Below are positions 1 through 9,075 of a DNA stretch of 64,000 nt, piece by piece. The notes beneath the pieces are model-generated. The model ran no database searches. It was not told the origin of the DNA and saw nothing but the letters and a program-made list of their open reading frames with translations. A program made the translations under genes and the position numbers. The first letter of the stretch is position 1; every line of letters starts with the position of its first letter. The DNA is from an uncultured SAR86 cluster bacterium (GTDB lineage Bacteria > Pseudomonadota > Gammaproteobacteria > Magnimaribacterales > Magnimaribacteraceae): assembly GCA_902606175.1 (NCBI GenBank), contig CACLEZ010000007.1, positions 28,012-92,011 of the forward strand. The letters are read 5' to 3'.

Positions 1-1
1 A

Positions 2-361
2 CAAAATAAAAGGTTTAATGAGCGTAAAACAGACCCATTAAAAACATGGAAGTTAAGTGCAAATGACCTTAAGATTGCTGAAAAGTGGGATATCTTCTCT
101 TTCTTTAAGGATCAGATGTTTAAACTTACCTCAACGGATAAAGTACCCTGGGTTATTATCAATGCTAATAATAAAATGGTCGCAAGATTGAGTGCCTTGA
201 GATATCTACTTAATGAAATAGATTACGACAACAAAAAACTCAGCAAACCAACGACATGGGAAGGTAAGATCAATAATTACAGAATTACTCATAATGATGT
301 CGAATTCTCCAATCTATCGTACTTACAGTTTAAGACTTTAGAAAAAGCGTTTAAAAAATAA
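2..361 (+). CDS. Polyphosphate kinase 2 family protein, C-terminal fragment (5' truncated by window edge)
   Basis: Frame stays open from base 2 (QNKRFNERKTDPLKTWKLSANDLKIAEKWD...) into the listed 116-361 ORF; resembles the PPK2 C-terminal region (PLKxWKLS...W...I.ANNK..AR). Confidence 0.85.
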   Translation, partial: QNKRFNERKTDPLKTWKLSANDLKIAEKWDIFSFFKDQMFKLTSTDKVPWVIINANNKMVARLSALRYLLNEIDYDNKKLSKPTTWEGKINNYRITHNDVEFSNLSYLQFKTLEKAFKK

Positions 362-370
362 AATATTCAA

Positions 371-1264
371 TTGAAGAAAAGCGAATTTCATCGAATTGCA
401 ACTATAGATATTGGAACTAATGGTATTAAGTTCAAGCAGTACAGAATAGATGTGAATAAAAAATCAAAAATACAGCAGGATACATTTAGTAGGGTAAATA
501 TAAGACTGGGTGAAGATGTATTTAATTACGGATTGATAAGTGAAAATACACAAAAGAAATTATTTAAAGAACTCAGCAAGCTTATAGAATCGGTAAAAAA
601 GAGAAATATTAAGTGGATAGGTATATGTGCCACTTCGGCAATGCGAAGTGCAGAAAATGGTAAAGATATTTGCGAAAGACTTGCAAGTGAATTGAACGTT
701 GATGTAAGACTTCTTAGCGGTAATGAGGAAGCGTACTTTCTAAAATATCTGAATACAAAAAAAATCATGGATTTAAACAATTACCTATCAATAGACATAG
801 GCGGAGGTAGCACTGAATTGCATATCAAACATGGTGATGAAGAGTATTTACAATCGATAGATCTGGGTGCTGTCAGGTTATTGCAACAAAAAGATTTAAA
901 AGAAGAGTGGGATAAGTTGGATGATTTTTTAAATAAGATTGGATATTTAAATGCAGAGGCTCTTGTAGGAATTGGAGGCAATATAAGATCTCTTCTTGAA
1001 ATATCTGGAAAAGATAAATTTACATCTTTAAGTTATGAAGAATTTATAACTTTACAAAAGAAACTTGAAAATAACTCCCTTGATGATAGAAAGAAATTAT
1101 TTAATTTAGGTGATCATAGAGCTGATGTCATAGTTCCTGCAACCAAGATAATAGAAAGGATTTTAAATAAGACAGGTATAAAAGATTTATATGCTCTCAA
1201 TTGGAGTCTATGCGACGCTATAGCATTCGATTACTACCTCAAGAACGAAGAAGCGTTTATATAA
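371..1264 (+). CDS. Exopolyphosphatase / Ppx-GppA phosphatase family protein (TTG start)
   Basis: ATIDIGTNGIK, SIDIGGGSTEL and VGIGGNIR motifs of the Ppx/GppA (ASKHA) fold; follows PPK2. Confidence 0.88.
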   Translation: MKKSEFHRIATIDIGTNGIKFKQYRIDVNKKSKIQQDTFSRVNIRLGEDVFNYGLISENTQKKLFKELSKLIESVKKRNIKWIGICATSAMRSAENGKDICERLASELNVDVRLLSGNEEAYFLKYLNTKKIMDLNNYLSIDIGGGSTELHIKHGDEEYLQSIDLGAVRLLQQKDLKEEWDKLDDFLNKIGYLNAEALVGIGGNIRSLLEISGKDKFTSLSYEEFITLQKKLENNSLDDRKKLFNLGDHRADVIVPATKIIERILNKTGIKDLYALNWSLCDAIAFDYYLKNEEAFI

Positions 1265-1267
1265 TTT

Positions 1268-2533
1268 CTATAGAAATATTCCTTTAAGGGTAAAGAAAAA
1301 TAGTATGGATAAACCTGCTCCGACTGGCAGTGTAACTACCCAAGAGACTATTATTCTTCCTACAACTGAGAAATCGACTGCTGATAACCCTCTTGCTAAG
1401 CCAACACCTAATACGGCTCCAACTAGTGTATGAGTTGTCGAAATAGGTAAGCCTGTTCCAGAAGCTAATACTACGGTTGTTGCAGCAGCTAATTCAGCAG
1501 CAAATCCTCTACTTGGTGTTAATTCTGTGATGTTTCTGCCTACTGTTTCAATAACCTTGTAACCTAAAGTGGCTAATCCAGCAACAATACCCGTTGCTCC
1601 AAGCAAGAGAATCCACCATGGCATAGAAGACTTGGCAGCAATTTCACCACCTGATTGAACAACACTCGCTATAGCGGCCAGTGGACCTACTGCATTTGCA
1701 ACATCATTTGAGCCATGTGCAAAGGCCATAGCGCAAGCTGTGAAAACCATAAGAACCGCAAAAACTTTTTCAACCCCATCAAAGGTAACATCACCGCGTT
1801 GTTGAGTTGTATTCTCTATTTTCCTAAGAAAGAAAGTTCCGATAAGTGCAATACCAAAACCAATAGCGATGGAATACGTTAAACTTTCTCCAAATGTCAA
1901 AGACAGTCCTATATGTTTCAAGCCTTTTAGTAATGTCACCATTGCTATAACAAAACCCACTAAGAACATGTATCCAGGTACATATTTCTTAGCATTTTCA
2001 AATGGCTTATTTGTGTTCAGAATTAATTTTTGTACTGAGAGGAAGATTATGAAAGCTATAGTTCCTGACATTAATGGAGAAACTACCCAGCTGGATACAA
2101 TAGATCCGACTTTTGACCAACTAACAGCATCAACACTTATTCCTACTGCAGCAAATCCAACAATAGCACCAACAATCGAGTGAGTTGTAGAAACGGGCCA
2201 ACCTCTTGATGAGGCTATTAGTAACCATGTTCCTGCAGCTAGGAGAGCTGCCATCATTCCAAATACTAATAAATCTGGTGAATCTTGAAGTAAATTAGGA
2301 TCTATTATTCCCTTCCGTATAGTAGAAGTAACTTCACCTCCTGCAAGGTAAGCTCCGGCAAATTCGAAAATACAAGCAACCAGAATAGCTTGTGCCAAAG
2401 TAAGAGCCCTAGCACCGACAGAAGTTCCCATTGCATTAGCTACATCATTTGCTCCAATACCCCAGGCCATAAAGAATCCAAAAACACAGCCTGAGATGAG
2501 TAAGTAAGGTCCGTATAAAATAATAGTTTCCAT
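1268..2533 (-). CDS. Inorganic phosphate transporter, PitA/PiT family
   Basis: Duplicated PiT signatures GANDVANAMG and GSNDVANAVGPLA; STTHSIVGA / STTHTLVGA; multiple TM segments. Confidence 0.93.
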   Translation of the reverse strand: METIILYGPYLLISGCVFGFFMAWGIGANDVANAMGTSVGARALTLAQAILVACIFEFAGAYLAGGEVTSTIRKGIIDPNLLQDSPDLLVFGMMAALLAAGTWLLIASSRGWPVSTTHSIVGAIVGFAAVGISVDAVSWSKVGSIVSSWVVSPLMSGTIAFIIFLSVQKLILNTNKPFENAKKYVPGYMFLVGFVIAMVTLLKGLKHIGLSLTFGESLTYSIAIGFGIALIGTFFLRKIENTTQQRGDVTFDGVEKVFAVLMVFTACAMAFAHGSNDVANAVGPLAAIASVVQSGGEIAAKSSMPWWILLLGATGIVAGLATLGYKVIETVGRNITELTPSRGFAAELAAATTVVLASGTGLPISTTHTLVGAVLGVGLARGLSAVDFSVVGRIIVSWVVTLPVGAGLSILFFFTLKGIFL

Positions 2534-2542
2534 ATTAGTTTC

Positions 2543-3220
2543 CTATCTAGATGCAATTAAGGAGATTCTGTGGCCAACTTGTTCAGCCCTATCAGATAAT
2601 TCTCCAATTTTATTAATAACGTCGTACAAAAACATAACATCTACAGGTGGTAGATCTTTTTCTATCTTAAAGAGCTCACCTCTCAAAGTGATTTCGGTTT
2701 GATCATTACTATTTTCTAAAGAATCCAATTTCTCTACTAAAATTTGCATTTTTTCAGCAGCCTTTCCCCCAAAAGAAAATTGAAATAATTCATCTATATG
2801 ATCTACAGCTTCAGCTGCTGCATAAGTTATCTCTTTAGCCTCAAGAATGAAATTTTGAAATGATTGATGTATGGTCGAGGGAATTTCCATATTTCTACCT
2901 ATCATTAACCCAGAAATATCTTTCACAGTATTTGGAATATCATCAGCTAATTTTATTAGATCCAATATATCTTCCCTTGGGACAGCAAAAAAGATACTTT
3001 TAGGCAACAGACTTCTAGTTTCAGCCTTTAATTCATCTGCTTGATTTTCCAGATCGGAAATTAATTTCCTGGATTGAGTTGCCCCGCTCCAATCTGAGGC
3101 TACGACAAATTCAATAAATCTAAGCAATTCATCAACTGAGTTTGTAGAAACTTGCATATGAGCCTTTATTGGGCCGAAAGGTGACTTTCTAATGATGTCA
3201 TTGTAGCCAGTAGATTTCAT
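2543..3220 (-). CDS. DUF47 / PhoU-like protein (TIGR00153-type)
   Basis: About 225 aa helical protein with KSPFGPIKAHMQVS start; 9 bp from the PiT gene, as in typical pit-DUF47 pairs. Confidence 0.85.
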   Translation of the reverse strand: MKSTGYNDIIRKSPFGPIKAHMQVSTNSVDELLRFIEFVVASDWSGATQSRKLISDLENQADELKAETRSLLPKSIFFAVPREDILDLIKLADDIPNTVKDISGLMIGRNMEIPSTIHQSFQNFILEAKEITYAAAEAVDHIDELFQFSFGGKAAEKMQILVEKLDSLENSNDQTEITLRGELFKIEKDLPPVDVMFLYDVINKIGELSDRAEQVGHRISLIASR

Positions 3221-3343
3221 AAATGGTCTCCACAGATTATTGGTTGAAATTTCTTAAAAATATTCATTATTAGGTATTCTGAATTCTTATTGTGTCAAAT
3301 TTGTTACAAATTTAAGAAAGGTTTGTAAAAAGGTTCAGAAGAT

Positions 3344-4270
3344 TTAAAACTTATATTCAAACCCTATTCCTGTTATTTCTTTTTCTTTAGATGTATTGTC
3401 TCCACTTAAATCCGTGAAGAAGAAGAAAGCTTTAGCTTTACTGCTTAACTTATAGTCATAGCCAAAAGAAAATTGCTTTCCTGAATCTAATTTCATATCG
3501 GACTCTGCCTGTTGAAATTTAAGTGTTCCCTTATCACCTACCTTCTGGGAAAAACTAATAACATAACCGTCTTCTTCTACTCCTGTAGATAATTTTTTAC
3601 TATCTTGAAACATAATTCCTAATTGACTGCGGTTGAATGGAATTTGAAGTGTTAATCTTGTTGTGTCGTAGCCTTTAAGTTCAGAATCAAAGGCCAAGGC
3701 AATATAAAAATTTTCTGAGTCGTAACTGATAGAGGTTGAAGTTGAGTCACCTATGCTGTCATCACCAAGCCCTTCTGTGCCTTTTATTGCATTAAATGTT
3801 GCAGAAAAGCCGTTAATCTTTGGAGTTGTATATCCTACCAGGTCGCTCATCCTGTTCTCACCTTGCAATATATTTTTAATATCACCTGCAAGGTCATTAA
3901 AAAGATCTATTTTCTTTTGTGATTTTTTTGTGGCTGTGTCGTGCTTACCAAGGAAAATAGTACCCACAGATCCTTTTAAACCCACAAAACTATTTCTTTG
4001 TTTAAAAGTTCTATCTTTTGATTCATCTGCAGTTCCATCTACAGGATCAATTTCGTATTCAGCTTGATAAATAGCTTCTATTCCTTCTCCAAAATCCATA
4101 CTTCCTTTTATACCCAATCTAGAAGCGTTGCTTACCATATCCACTTCGGTACCAGAAGATGTATCTTGAGATTCAACTGATATCCAAAGTTTTCCGTACA
4201 CAGTTGGTTCCTCAGATTGTAAATAAAGAACAGGAACAAGTAAGAACATAGAAAGAATTTTAAATTTCAT
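3344..4270 (-). CDS. Outer-membrane porin (Gram-negative porin type)
   Basis: Signal peptide, YGKLWISVESQD, LGIKGSMDFGEGIEAIYQAEYEID, NSFVGLKG..GTIFLGKHDTA, C-terminal GFEYKF ending in Phe. Confidence 0.85.
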   Translation of the reverse strand: MKFKILSMFLLVPVLYLQSEEPTVYGKLWISVESQDTSSGTEVDMVSNASRLGIKGSMDFGEGIEAIYQAEYEIDPVDGTADESKDRTFKQRNSFVGLKGSVGTIFLGKHDTATKKSQKKIDLFNDLAGDIKNILQGENRMSDLVGYTTPKINGFSATFNAIKGTEGLGDDSIGDSTSTSISYDSENFYIALAFDSELKGYDTTRLTLQIPFNRSQLGIMFQDSKKLSTGVEEDGYVISFSQKVGDKGTLKFQQAESDMKLDSGKQFSFGYDYKLSSKAKAFFFFTDLSGDNTSKEKEITGIGFEYKF

Positions 4271-4310
4271 ATTTTTTCTCCAATATATATTTTGTACTTT
4301 AAATATGAAA

Positions 4311-4333
4311 TGTTACGTTTGTGTTTCGTAACA
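4311..4333. promoter_or_regulatory. Perfect 7-bp inverted repeat TGTTACG-N9-CGTAACA between phoR and the porin gene
   Basis: Read directly: tgttacg tttgtgttt cgtaaca; 41-63 bp upstream of the porin start. Confidence 0.4.
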
Positions 4334-4354
4334 GGAACAGGTTTGGAAAAAGGA

Positions 4355-5443
4355 TTAGTTTTTTTTGTTTAGGGTGAACCAGAAAATTGTACCATCGGGG
4401 TAGGCTTTTTCGTTACCCACAGAACCACCCATAAGATTTACTAAATTCTTGACTATAGATAAACCCAATCCAGTTCCCTCTTTTAAAGAAGTATTGTTAT
4501 TTTGAATTCTGAAGAATCTCTCGAATACTCTTTCTCTTTGATCTGCGGGTATACCTTGTCCATGATCTTCAATTTCAAATCTCACTTTAGAGCCTTGGTC
4601 TTGCATATTAATAATGATCTCTTTACTTTCTTCAGTTATCCCGTATTTGACTGAATTTTCTATAAGATTATCAACAACTTGGAGTAATGCCTTAGTATCA
4701 CAAATTACCTTTATATCAGAAGAGATATTATTAATAATCTTTATGTCAGGATTATTTGATATAACAGAGTTTATTGAGGTTTTAAAAATCTCTGAAATAC
4801 TATTTTCTGCAAGCTCAAGATTGTATTCACCCGATTCTATAGTTGATAAATTCAAAATATCTTCCAGAAGATATGAGAGCTTTTCTGAGTTTTTTAAGAT
4901 TGCATTAGAGAATTTTTGTGCAATCTCTTTATCATCTAAAGCGCCATCAACTAGGGATTCTGAATTAGCTCTTATGACAGCAACAGGAGTTCTTAATTCA
5001 TGAGATAAATTAGCAATAAAATCTTTTCTAATATTCTCTAATTTCTTTATTCGGGTGATATCAATAAAAACAAGTGTTGTTTCAAGTGATTCATAGTCGT
5101 AGGTAGCATTTACCAAGAAACTTTTATTACCTGGATCAACACCAAAGATTTCTTCTTCTGCTGATGTATCAACTTTTGCACTTTTTATTAAATTAATTAT
5201 CTCGCCGTTATTAAAAACCTCAACTAATTTACTACCTTCATAGTCTTTAGGAATATTTAAATCCATAGAAGATACTGAATTAATTTGAGCGATACAGTCA
5301 TTTGCATCTAAGACAATAAGGCCGATACCCGTCTTATCTAATATTTGCGGTAACTCTTTTGTGGTTAAAGTACCATTTTGAACAACATTACTAGATTCTA
5401 TTTTTTTATCTTTTATAAAGAGACGTAAGATTTTAGACAACAT
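4355..5443 (-). CDS. phoR: Phosphate regulon sensor histidine kinase PhoR
   Basis: PAS domain, HisKA FIANLSHELRTPVAVIRANSESL, HATPase N/G boxes (DHGQGIP, GTGLGLSIVKNL); adjacent to phoB. Confidence 0.85.
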   Translation of the reverse strand: MLSKILRLFIKDKKIESSNVVQNGTLTTKELPQILDKTGIGLIVLDANDCIAQINSVSSMDLNIPKDYEGSKLVEVFNNGEIINLIKSAKVDTSAEEEIFGVDPGNKSFLVNATYDYESLETTLVFIDITRIKKLENIRKDFIANLSHELRTPVAVIRANSESLVDGALDDKEIAQKFSNAILKNSEKLSYLLEDILNLSTIESGEYNLELAENSISEIFKTSINSVISNNPDIKIINNISSDIKVICDTKALLQVVDNLIENSVKYGITEESKEIIINMQDQGSKVRFEIEDHGQGIPADQRERVFERFFRIQNNNTSLKEGTGLGLSIVKNLVNLMGGSVGNEKAYPDGTIFWFTLNKKN

Positions 5444-6116
5444 AATTAAATCTATAACCTACGCCACGAACTGTTTCTATTTTTGAGCCTATATCACCTA
5501 TTTTACTGCGCAGTCTTTTAACGTGTGTATCTACTGTTCTTGTGGTCACTGAGGAATTGTAGCCCCACACCTCTTCAAGTAAAACTTCTCTAGGTTGTAT
5601 GCGGCCATTTTTTTGAACCAAATGCTTAAATAATAAAAACTCCTTAGCAGTTAATTGTATTTCGGTATCGCTGATAAAAACTCGATAAGAGGAAAGGTTT
5701 ATTTCAATATCACCTAATGTGATTTTACTAGTCTCTTCCTGTTTTTCTCTTCTTTTAAGTACCGTTGTGACTCTAAGAGCAAGCTCTCGAACGCTAAAAG
5801 GTTTTACAACATAATCATCAGCGCCCAGTTCAAAGCCTAACACTCTATCGACCTCTTCCCCTTTAGCTGTAAGCATAATGATAGCTATATCATAGGAATC
5901 TGAATTATTCCTTATCTTCTTACATATATCCAAGCCTGACATATCCGGAAGCATAAGATCTAAAAGAATAAGATCCGGTTTTTTTCTTGCTATTGCATCT
6001 ATAGCATCCTTACCTTTGGAAACAGCATTAACTGTGTAACCTTCCGATTTGAATTTGAACTCTAAAGTAGACCTTAGATCTAGCTCATCTTCGACAATGA
6101 GTATTCTTTTTGACAT
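5433..6116 (-). CDS. phoB: Phosphate regulon response regulator PhoB (OmpR/PhoB family)
   Basis: Receiver LILLDLMLPDMSGLD and KPFSVREL; winged-helix GYNSSVTTRTVDTHVKRLRSKIG..IETVRGVGYRF. Confidence 0.88.
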   Translation of the reverse strand: MSKRILIVEDELDLRSTLEFKFKSEGYTVNAVSKGKDAIDAIARKKPDLILLDLMLPDMSGLDICKKIRNNSDSYDIAIIMLTAKGEEVDRVLGFELGADDYVVKPFSVRELALRVTTVLKRREKQEETSKITLGDIEINLSSYRVFISDTEIQLTAKEFLLFKHLVQKNGRIQPREVLLEEVWGYNSSVTTRTVDTHVKRLRSKIGDIGSKIETVRGVGYRFNYVV

Positions 6117-6128
6117 CTGTTAAGTATA

Positions 6129-6145
6129 TTGTCACCTAGTGACAA
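6129..6145. promoter_or_regulatory. 17-bp perfect palindrome TTGTCAC-CTA-GTGACAA just upstream of phoB
   Basis: Read directly; ends 13 bp from the phoB start codon; TATACT (-10-like) lies between it and the ATG on the minus strand. Confidence 0.45.
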
Positions 6146-6172
6146 AATTGTAAATTGCACATATCAATTTAG

Positions 6173-6589
6173 TTAAGATATTTTATTTTTGTGATTATCC
6201 GCCACCCTTTGTCTTAATTCAGAGCTAGAAAAATTATGTTCGCGTTTATTAAAATAACATTTACCATCTGATATTTCTTTGCCAGTAAAATCTTTATCTT
6301 TGTATTCATCTCCAATGATCCTAATATCCCATTCATTTGTACTCAAAATATCTAATACATCTTGTTCTGAATCATATATCAAGACTTCATCAACATAACG
6401 ACAACCTGATACTTGGATTTGTCTTTCTACGATAGATTGCACCGGGGAATTTTTATTTTCTCTATCTATGCTTGGATCTGTTTGAATACATACAATTAGA
6501 TGTTCACAAACAGTTTTTGCTTCTTCAAACATCAGTACATGACCTGCATGAAAGAGGTCAAATGCGCCGAAAGTTATGCCTTTTATCAT
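6173..6589 (-). CDS. Adenylyltransferase/cytidylyltransferase family protein
   Basis: GITFGAFDLFHAGHVLMFEEAK nucleotidyltransferase HxGH motif; SSSELRQRV. Confidence 0.85.
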   Translation of the reverse strand: MIKGITFGAFDLFHAGHVLMFEEAKTVCEHLIVCIQTDPSIDRENKNSPVQSIVERQIQVSGCRYVDEVLIYDSEQDVLDILSTNEWDIRIIGDEYKDKDFTGKEISDGKCYFNKREHNFSSSELRQRVADNHKNKIS

Positions 6590-6673
6590 AATTAAACGAA
6601 GTAATTTACGATCAATATAATAATTGCATTGACTGTATATTTGAATGTTTATTTAATGCGTATAGGAGTCTTA

Positions 6674-7480
6674 ATGTTTGAAATTAAAAAAACACAATCT
6701 TGCTTGGGGGCATACATTGAAGGCCTAGACCTGTCCAAATCTTTTTCAGAGAAGACGTTAGGAGAACTTAAAAATGCTTTGTCTGATAATGAAGTTTTGT
6801 TTTTCAGGAATCAAAATATAACTCATGACGATCACAAAAGATTAGCTTCCGCATTTGGTTTAATGCAATCCCACCCTGCATATCCAACTATTGATGGCTT
6901 TCCTGAGATTACTATCCTTGAAAACGATGAAGAAAATCCATCCAAGATTGAGGAGTGGCATACCGATATGACATTTAAGAAAAATCCTCCTTTAGGAAGT
7001 ATATTAATTGGCAAAATTATTCCTGAGACTGGAGGAGATACAATGTTCTCAAGCTTATCAAAGGCCTATGATGATCTTTCGCACGAATGGAAGGAAAGGC
7101 TAGAAGAGATGAATGCTATTCATAGCTTTGAATTTGGTTTTAAAGAAAGTCTTGAAGAAGAAGGTGGCCGTGAAAGATTAGCTGATGCTCTTAAAGAAAA
7201 TCCACCCGTATCCCATCCTGTAATCAAACGACATCCTGTTACTGGACGAAAGGTAATTTACGTTAATAGACTCTTCACTTCGCATATTGAAGGTGATGAC
7301 ACTGAAGGTTCAATTTTAAATTTCTTGTTTGATCACATTCACCAAGAGAAATATCAATATCGGTTTTCTTGGGAAAATAACTCTATAGCTTTTTGGGATA
7401 ATAGATCTGTTCTCCATAAGCCCGTTAATGACTATTGGCCTCAACTAAGAAGAATGGAGAGAATTACTATTGAACCTTGA
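6674..7480 (+). CDS. TauD/TfdA family Fe(II)/2-oxoglutarate dioxygenase
   Basis: EWHTDMTF (HxD), FWDNRSVLHKPVNDYWPQLRRMERITI C-terminal signature; start with TAGGAG SD at about 6662. Confidence 0.88.
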   Translation: MFEIKKTQSCLGAYIEGLDLSKSFSEKTLGELKNALSDNEVLFFRNQNITHDDHKRLASAFGLMQSHPAYPTIDGFPEITILENDEENPSKIEEWHTDMTFKKNPPLGSILIGKIIPETGGDTMFSSLSKAYDDLSHEWKERLEEMNAIHSFEFGFKESLEEEGGRERLADALKENPPVSHPVIKRHPVTGRKVIYVNRLFTSHIEGDDTEGSILNFLFDHIHQEKYQYRFSWENNSIAFWDNRSVLHKPVNDYWPQLRRMERITIEP

Positions 7481-8195
7481 ATTGGTATCTAAAGAAATCT
7501 ATCCACCAATTTGTCACTTCAAGATAATTGGATTGTTCATTTAACAAACTATACTCTGCGGATTGAAAACTTTCTTCTCCGAGAAGATCTCTTCTCTTAC
7601 AAACGACGTCATAAGCATACTCATTTGTGAATTCAGGATGTCCTTGTATAGACATTATATGATCACCTATAAAATACATCGCATTAGGAACAGAGTCGTT
7701 AGATGCTACTAAAGTCGTTCCCTCAGGAAGATTAATAACTTGATCTTGATGCGAGTGGATCAGTTTTATGTCTGTATTTGGATTTTCAAGCCAAGGAAAA
7801 TGATTATGAAATGTATATTCTTGAATTCCTAATACCCACCCTACTTCAGCTTTCTTAACCTCTCCACCAAGAGCTTTTGCTATGAGTTGATGACCAAAGC
7901 AAACACCCAGTAAAGATTTCTTCTTATCATTGAGGAGACAAATAAAACTTTCCAAGTCTCTAATCCATTTAACATCGTCATAAACGCTCAATTTAGAGCC
8001 CGTTATCAAATATCCATTGCACTCATCCATATCCTGAGGATATTTATCTTCAGTAACATCATAAATCTTAAGTCTTATATTAGGATCTGCTTCAGAGAAT
8101 ATTTTGTTATAAAAGTCATTTTGATCTCCATGCTTCACCTGAAGATCTTCTAAAACATGATCTGTCAAAAGTATTCCTATTGTTAATTCACTCAC
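7467..8195 (-). CDS. Class I glutamine amidotransferase-like protein
   Basis: GVCFGHQLIAKALGG nucleophile elbow, IQGHPEF; ORF extends to 8222 but GTG at 8195 (VSELTIGILLTD) is plausible. Confidence 0.85.
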   Translation of the reverse strand: MSELTIGILLTDHVLEDLQVKHGDQNDFYNKIFSEADPNIRLKIYDVTEDKYPQDMDECNGYLITGSKLSVYDDVKWIRDLESFICLLNDKKKSLLGVCFGHQLIAKALGGEVKKAEVGWVLGIQEYTFHNHFPWLENPNTDIKLIHSHQDQVINLPEGTTLVASNDSVPNAMYFIGDHIMSIQGHPEFTNEYAYDVVCKRRDLLGEESFQSAEYSLLNEQSNYLEVTNWWIDFFRYQFKVQ

Positions 8196-8274
8196 TGCTA
8201 TGAATCTTAACTTATAAAACATGACTGATCATTCAATGCCTGATATTCTTTATCAAAAACTTAAGGGAGATATT

Positions 8275-9063
8275 ATGAAAACTGATTACGAATTTCTTAC
8301 AACGGAAGTAAACGGACATATTCTAGAAGTCACAATAAATAGACCTGACGTAATGAATTCATTACATCCTCCTTCTCATAGAGAGTTCGATGAGGTGTGG
8401 AGTGAATTTACAAATGATGAAGACCTTTGGGTAGGTATTATTACAGGTGCTGGTGATAGAGCATTTTCAGCTGGTAATGACTTAAAGTATCAAGCCTCTG
8501 GTGGCGATAGGTCTGGAATGCCAGAAACTGGTTTTGCGGGTCTAACCAGTCGTTTTAATTTAAATAAACCAATAATTGCCGCAGTAAATGGTGTTGCTAT
8601 GGGAGGAGGAATGGAAATTGCTCTTGCATGTGATCTCATTATTGCTTCTTCTAATGCAAGGTTTGCTCTACCAGAACCAAAAGTCGGATTAGCTGCTCTT
8701 GCTGGTGGTATGCAAAGGTTACCCAGACAAATAGGAATGAAAAATGCTATGGGAATGATGCTTACCGGTAGACATGTTGAAGCTGCGGAAGCGAAAGAGC
8801 TTGGTATCGTAAATGAAGTTGTTGAGTCTCAAGCTGATTTGATGGATAGAGCAAGAGACTGGGCAAAACAAATAGAAGCTTGTTCACCAATGTCTATTAG
8901 AGCAACAAAACAAGTTGCTTATGAAAGCCTAAACGATGCAAGTTTGGAGAACTCAATGAAAGGCCAATATACTGCTGTGCACGATTTATTCACGAGCGAA
9001 GACTTCATTGAAGGTCCGGTAGCATTTGCCGAAAAACGTGCTCCTAACTGGAAAGGCAAATAA
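8275..9063 (+). CDS. Enoyl-CoA hydratase/isomerase family protein
   Basis: ITGAGDRAFSAGNDLKY, AAVNGVAMGGGMEIALACD, ALPEPKVGLAALAGGMQRLPR; SD AAGGGAGA before ATG at 8275. Confidence 0.9.
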   Translation: MKTDYEFLTTEVNGHILEVTINRPDVMNSLHPPSHREFDEVWSEFTNDEDLWVGIITGAGDRAFSAGNDLKYQASGGDRSGMPETGFAGLTSRFNLNKPIIAAVNGVAMGGGMEIALACDLIIASSNARFALPEPKVGLAALAGGMQRLPRQIGMKNAMGMMLTGRHVEAAEAKELGIVNEVVESQADLMDRARDWAKQIEACSPMSIRATKQVAYESLNDASLENSMKGQYTAVHDLFTSEDFIEGPVAFAEKRAPNWKGK

Positions 9064-9075
9064 GTTTTATCCTCA

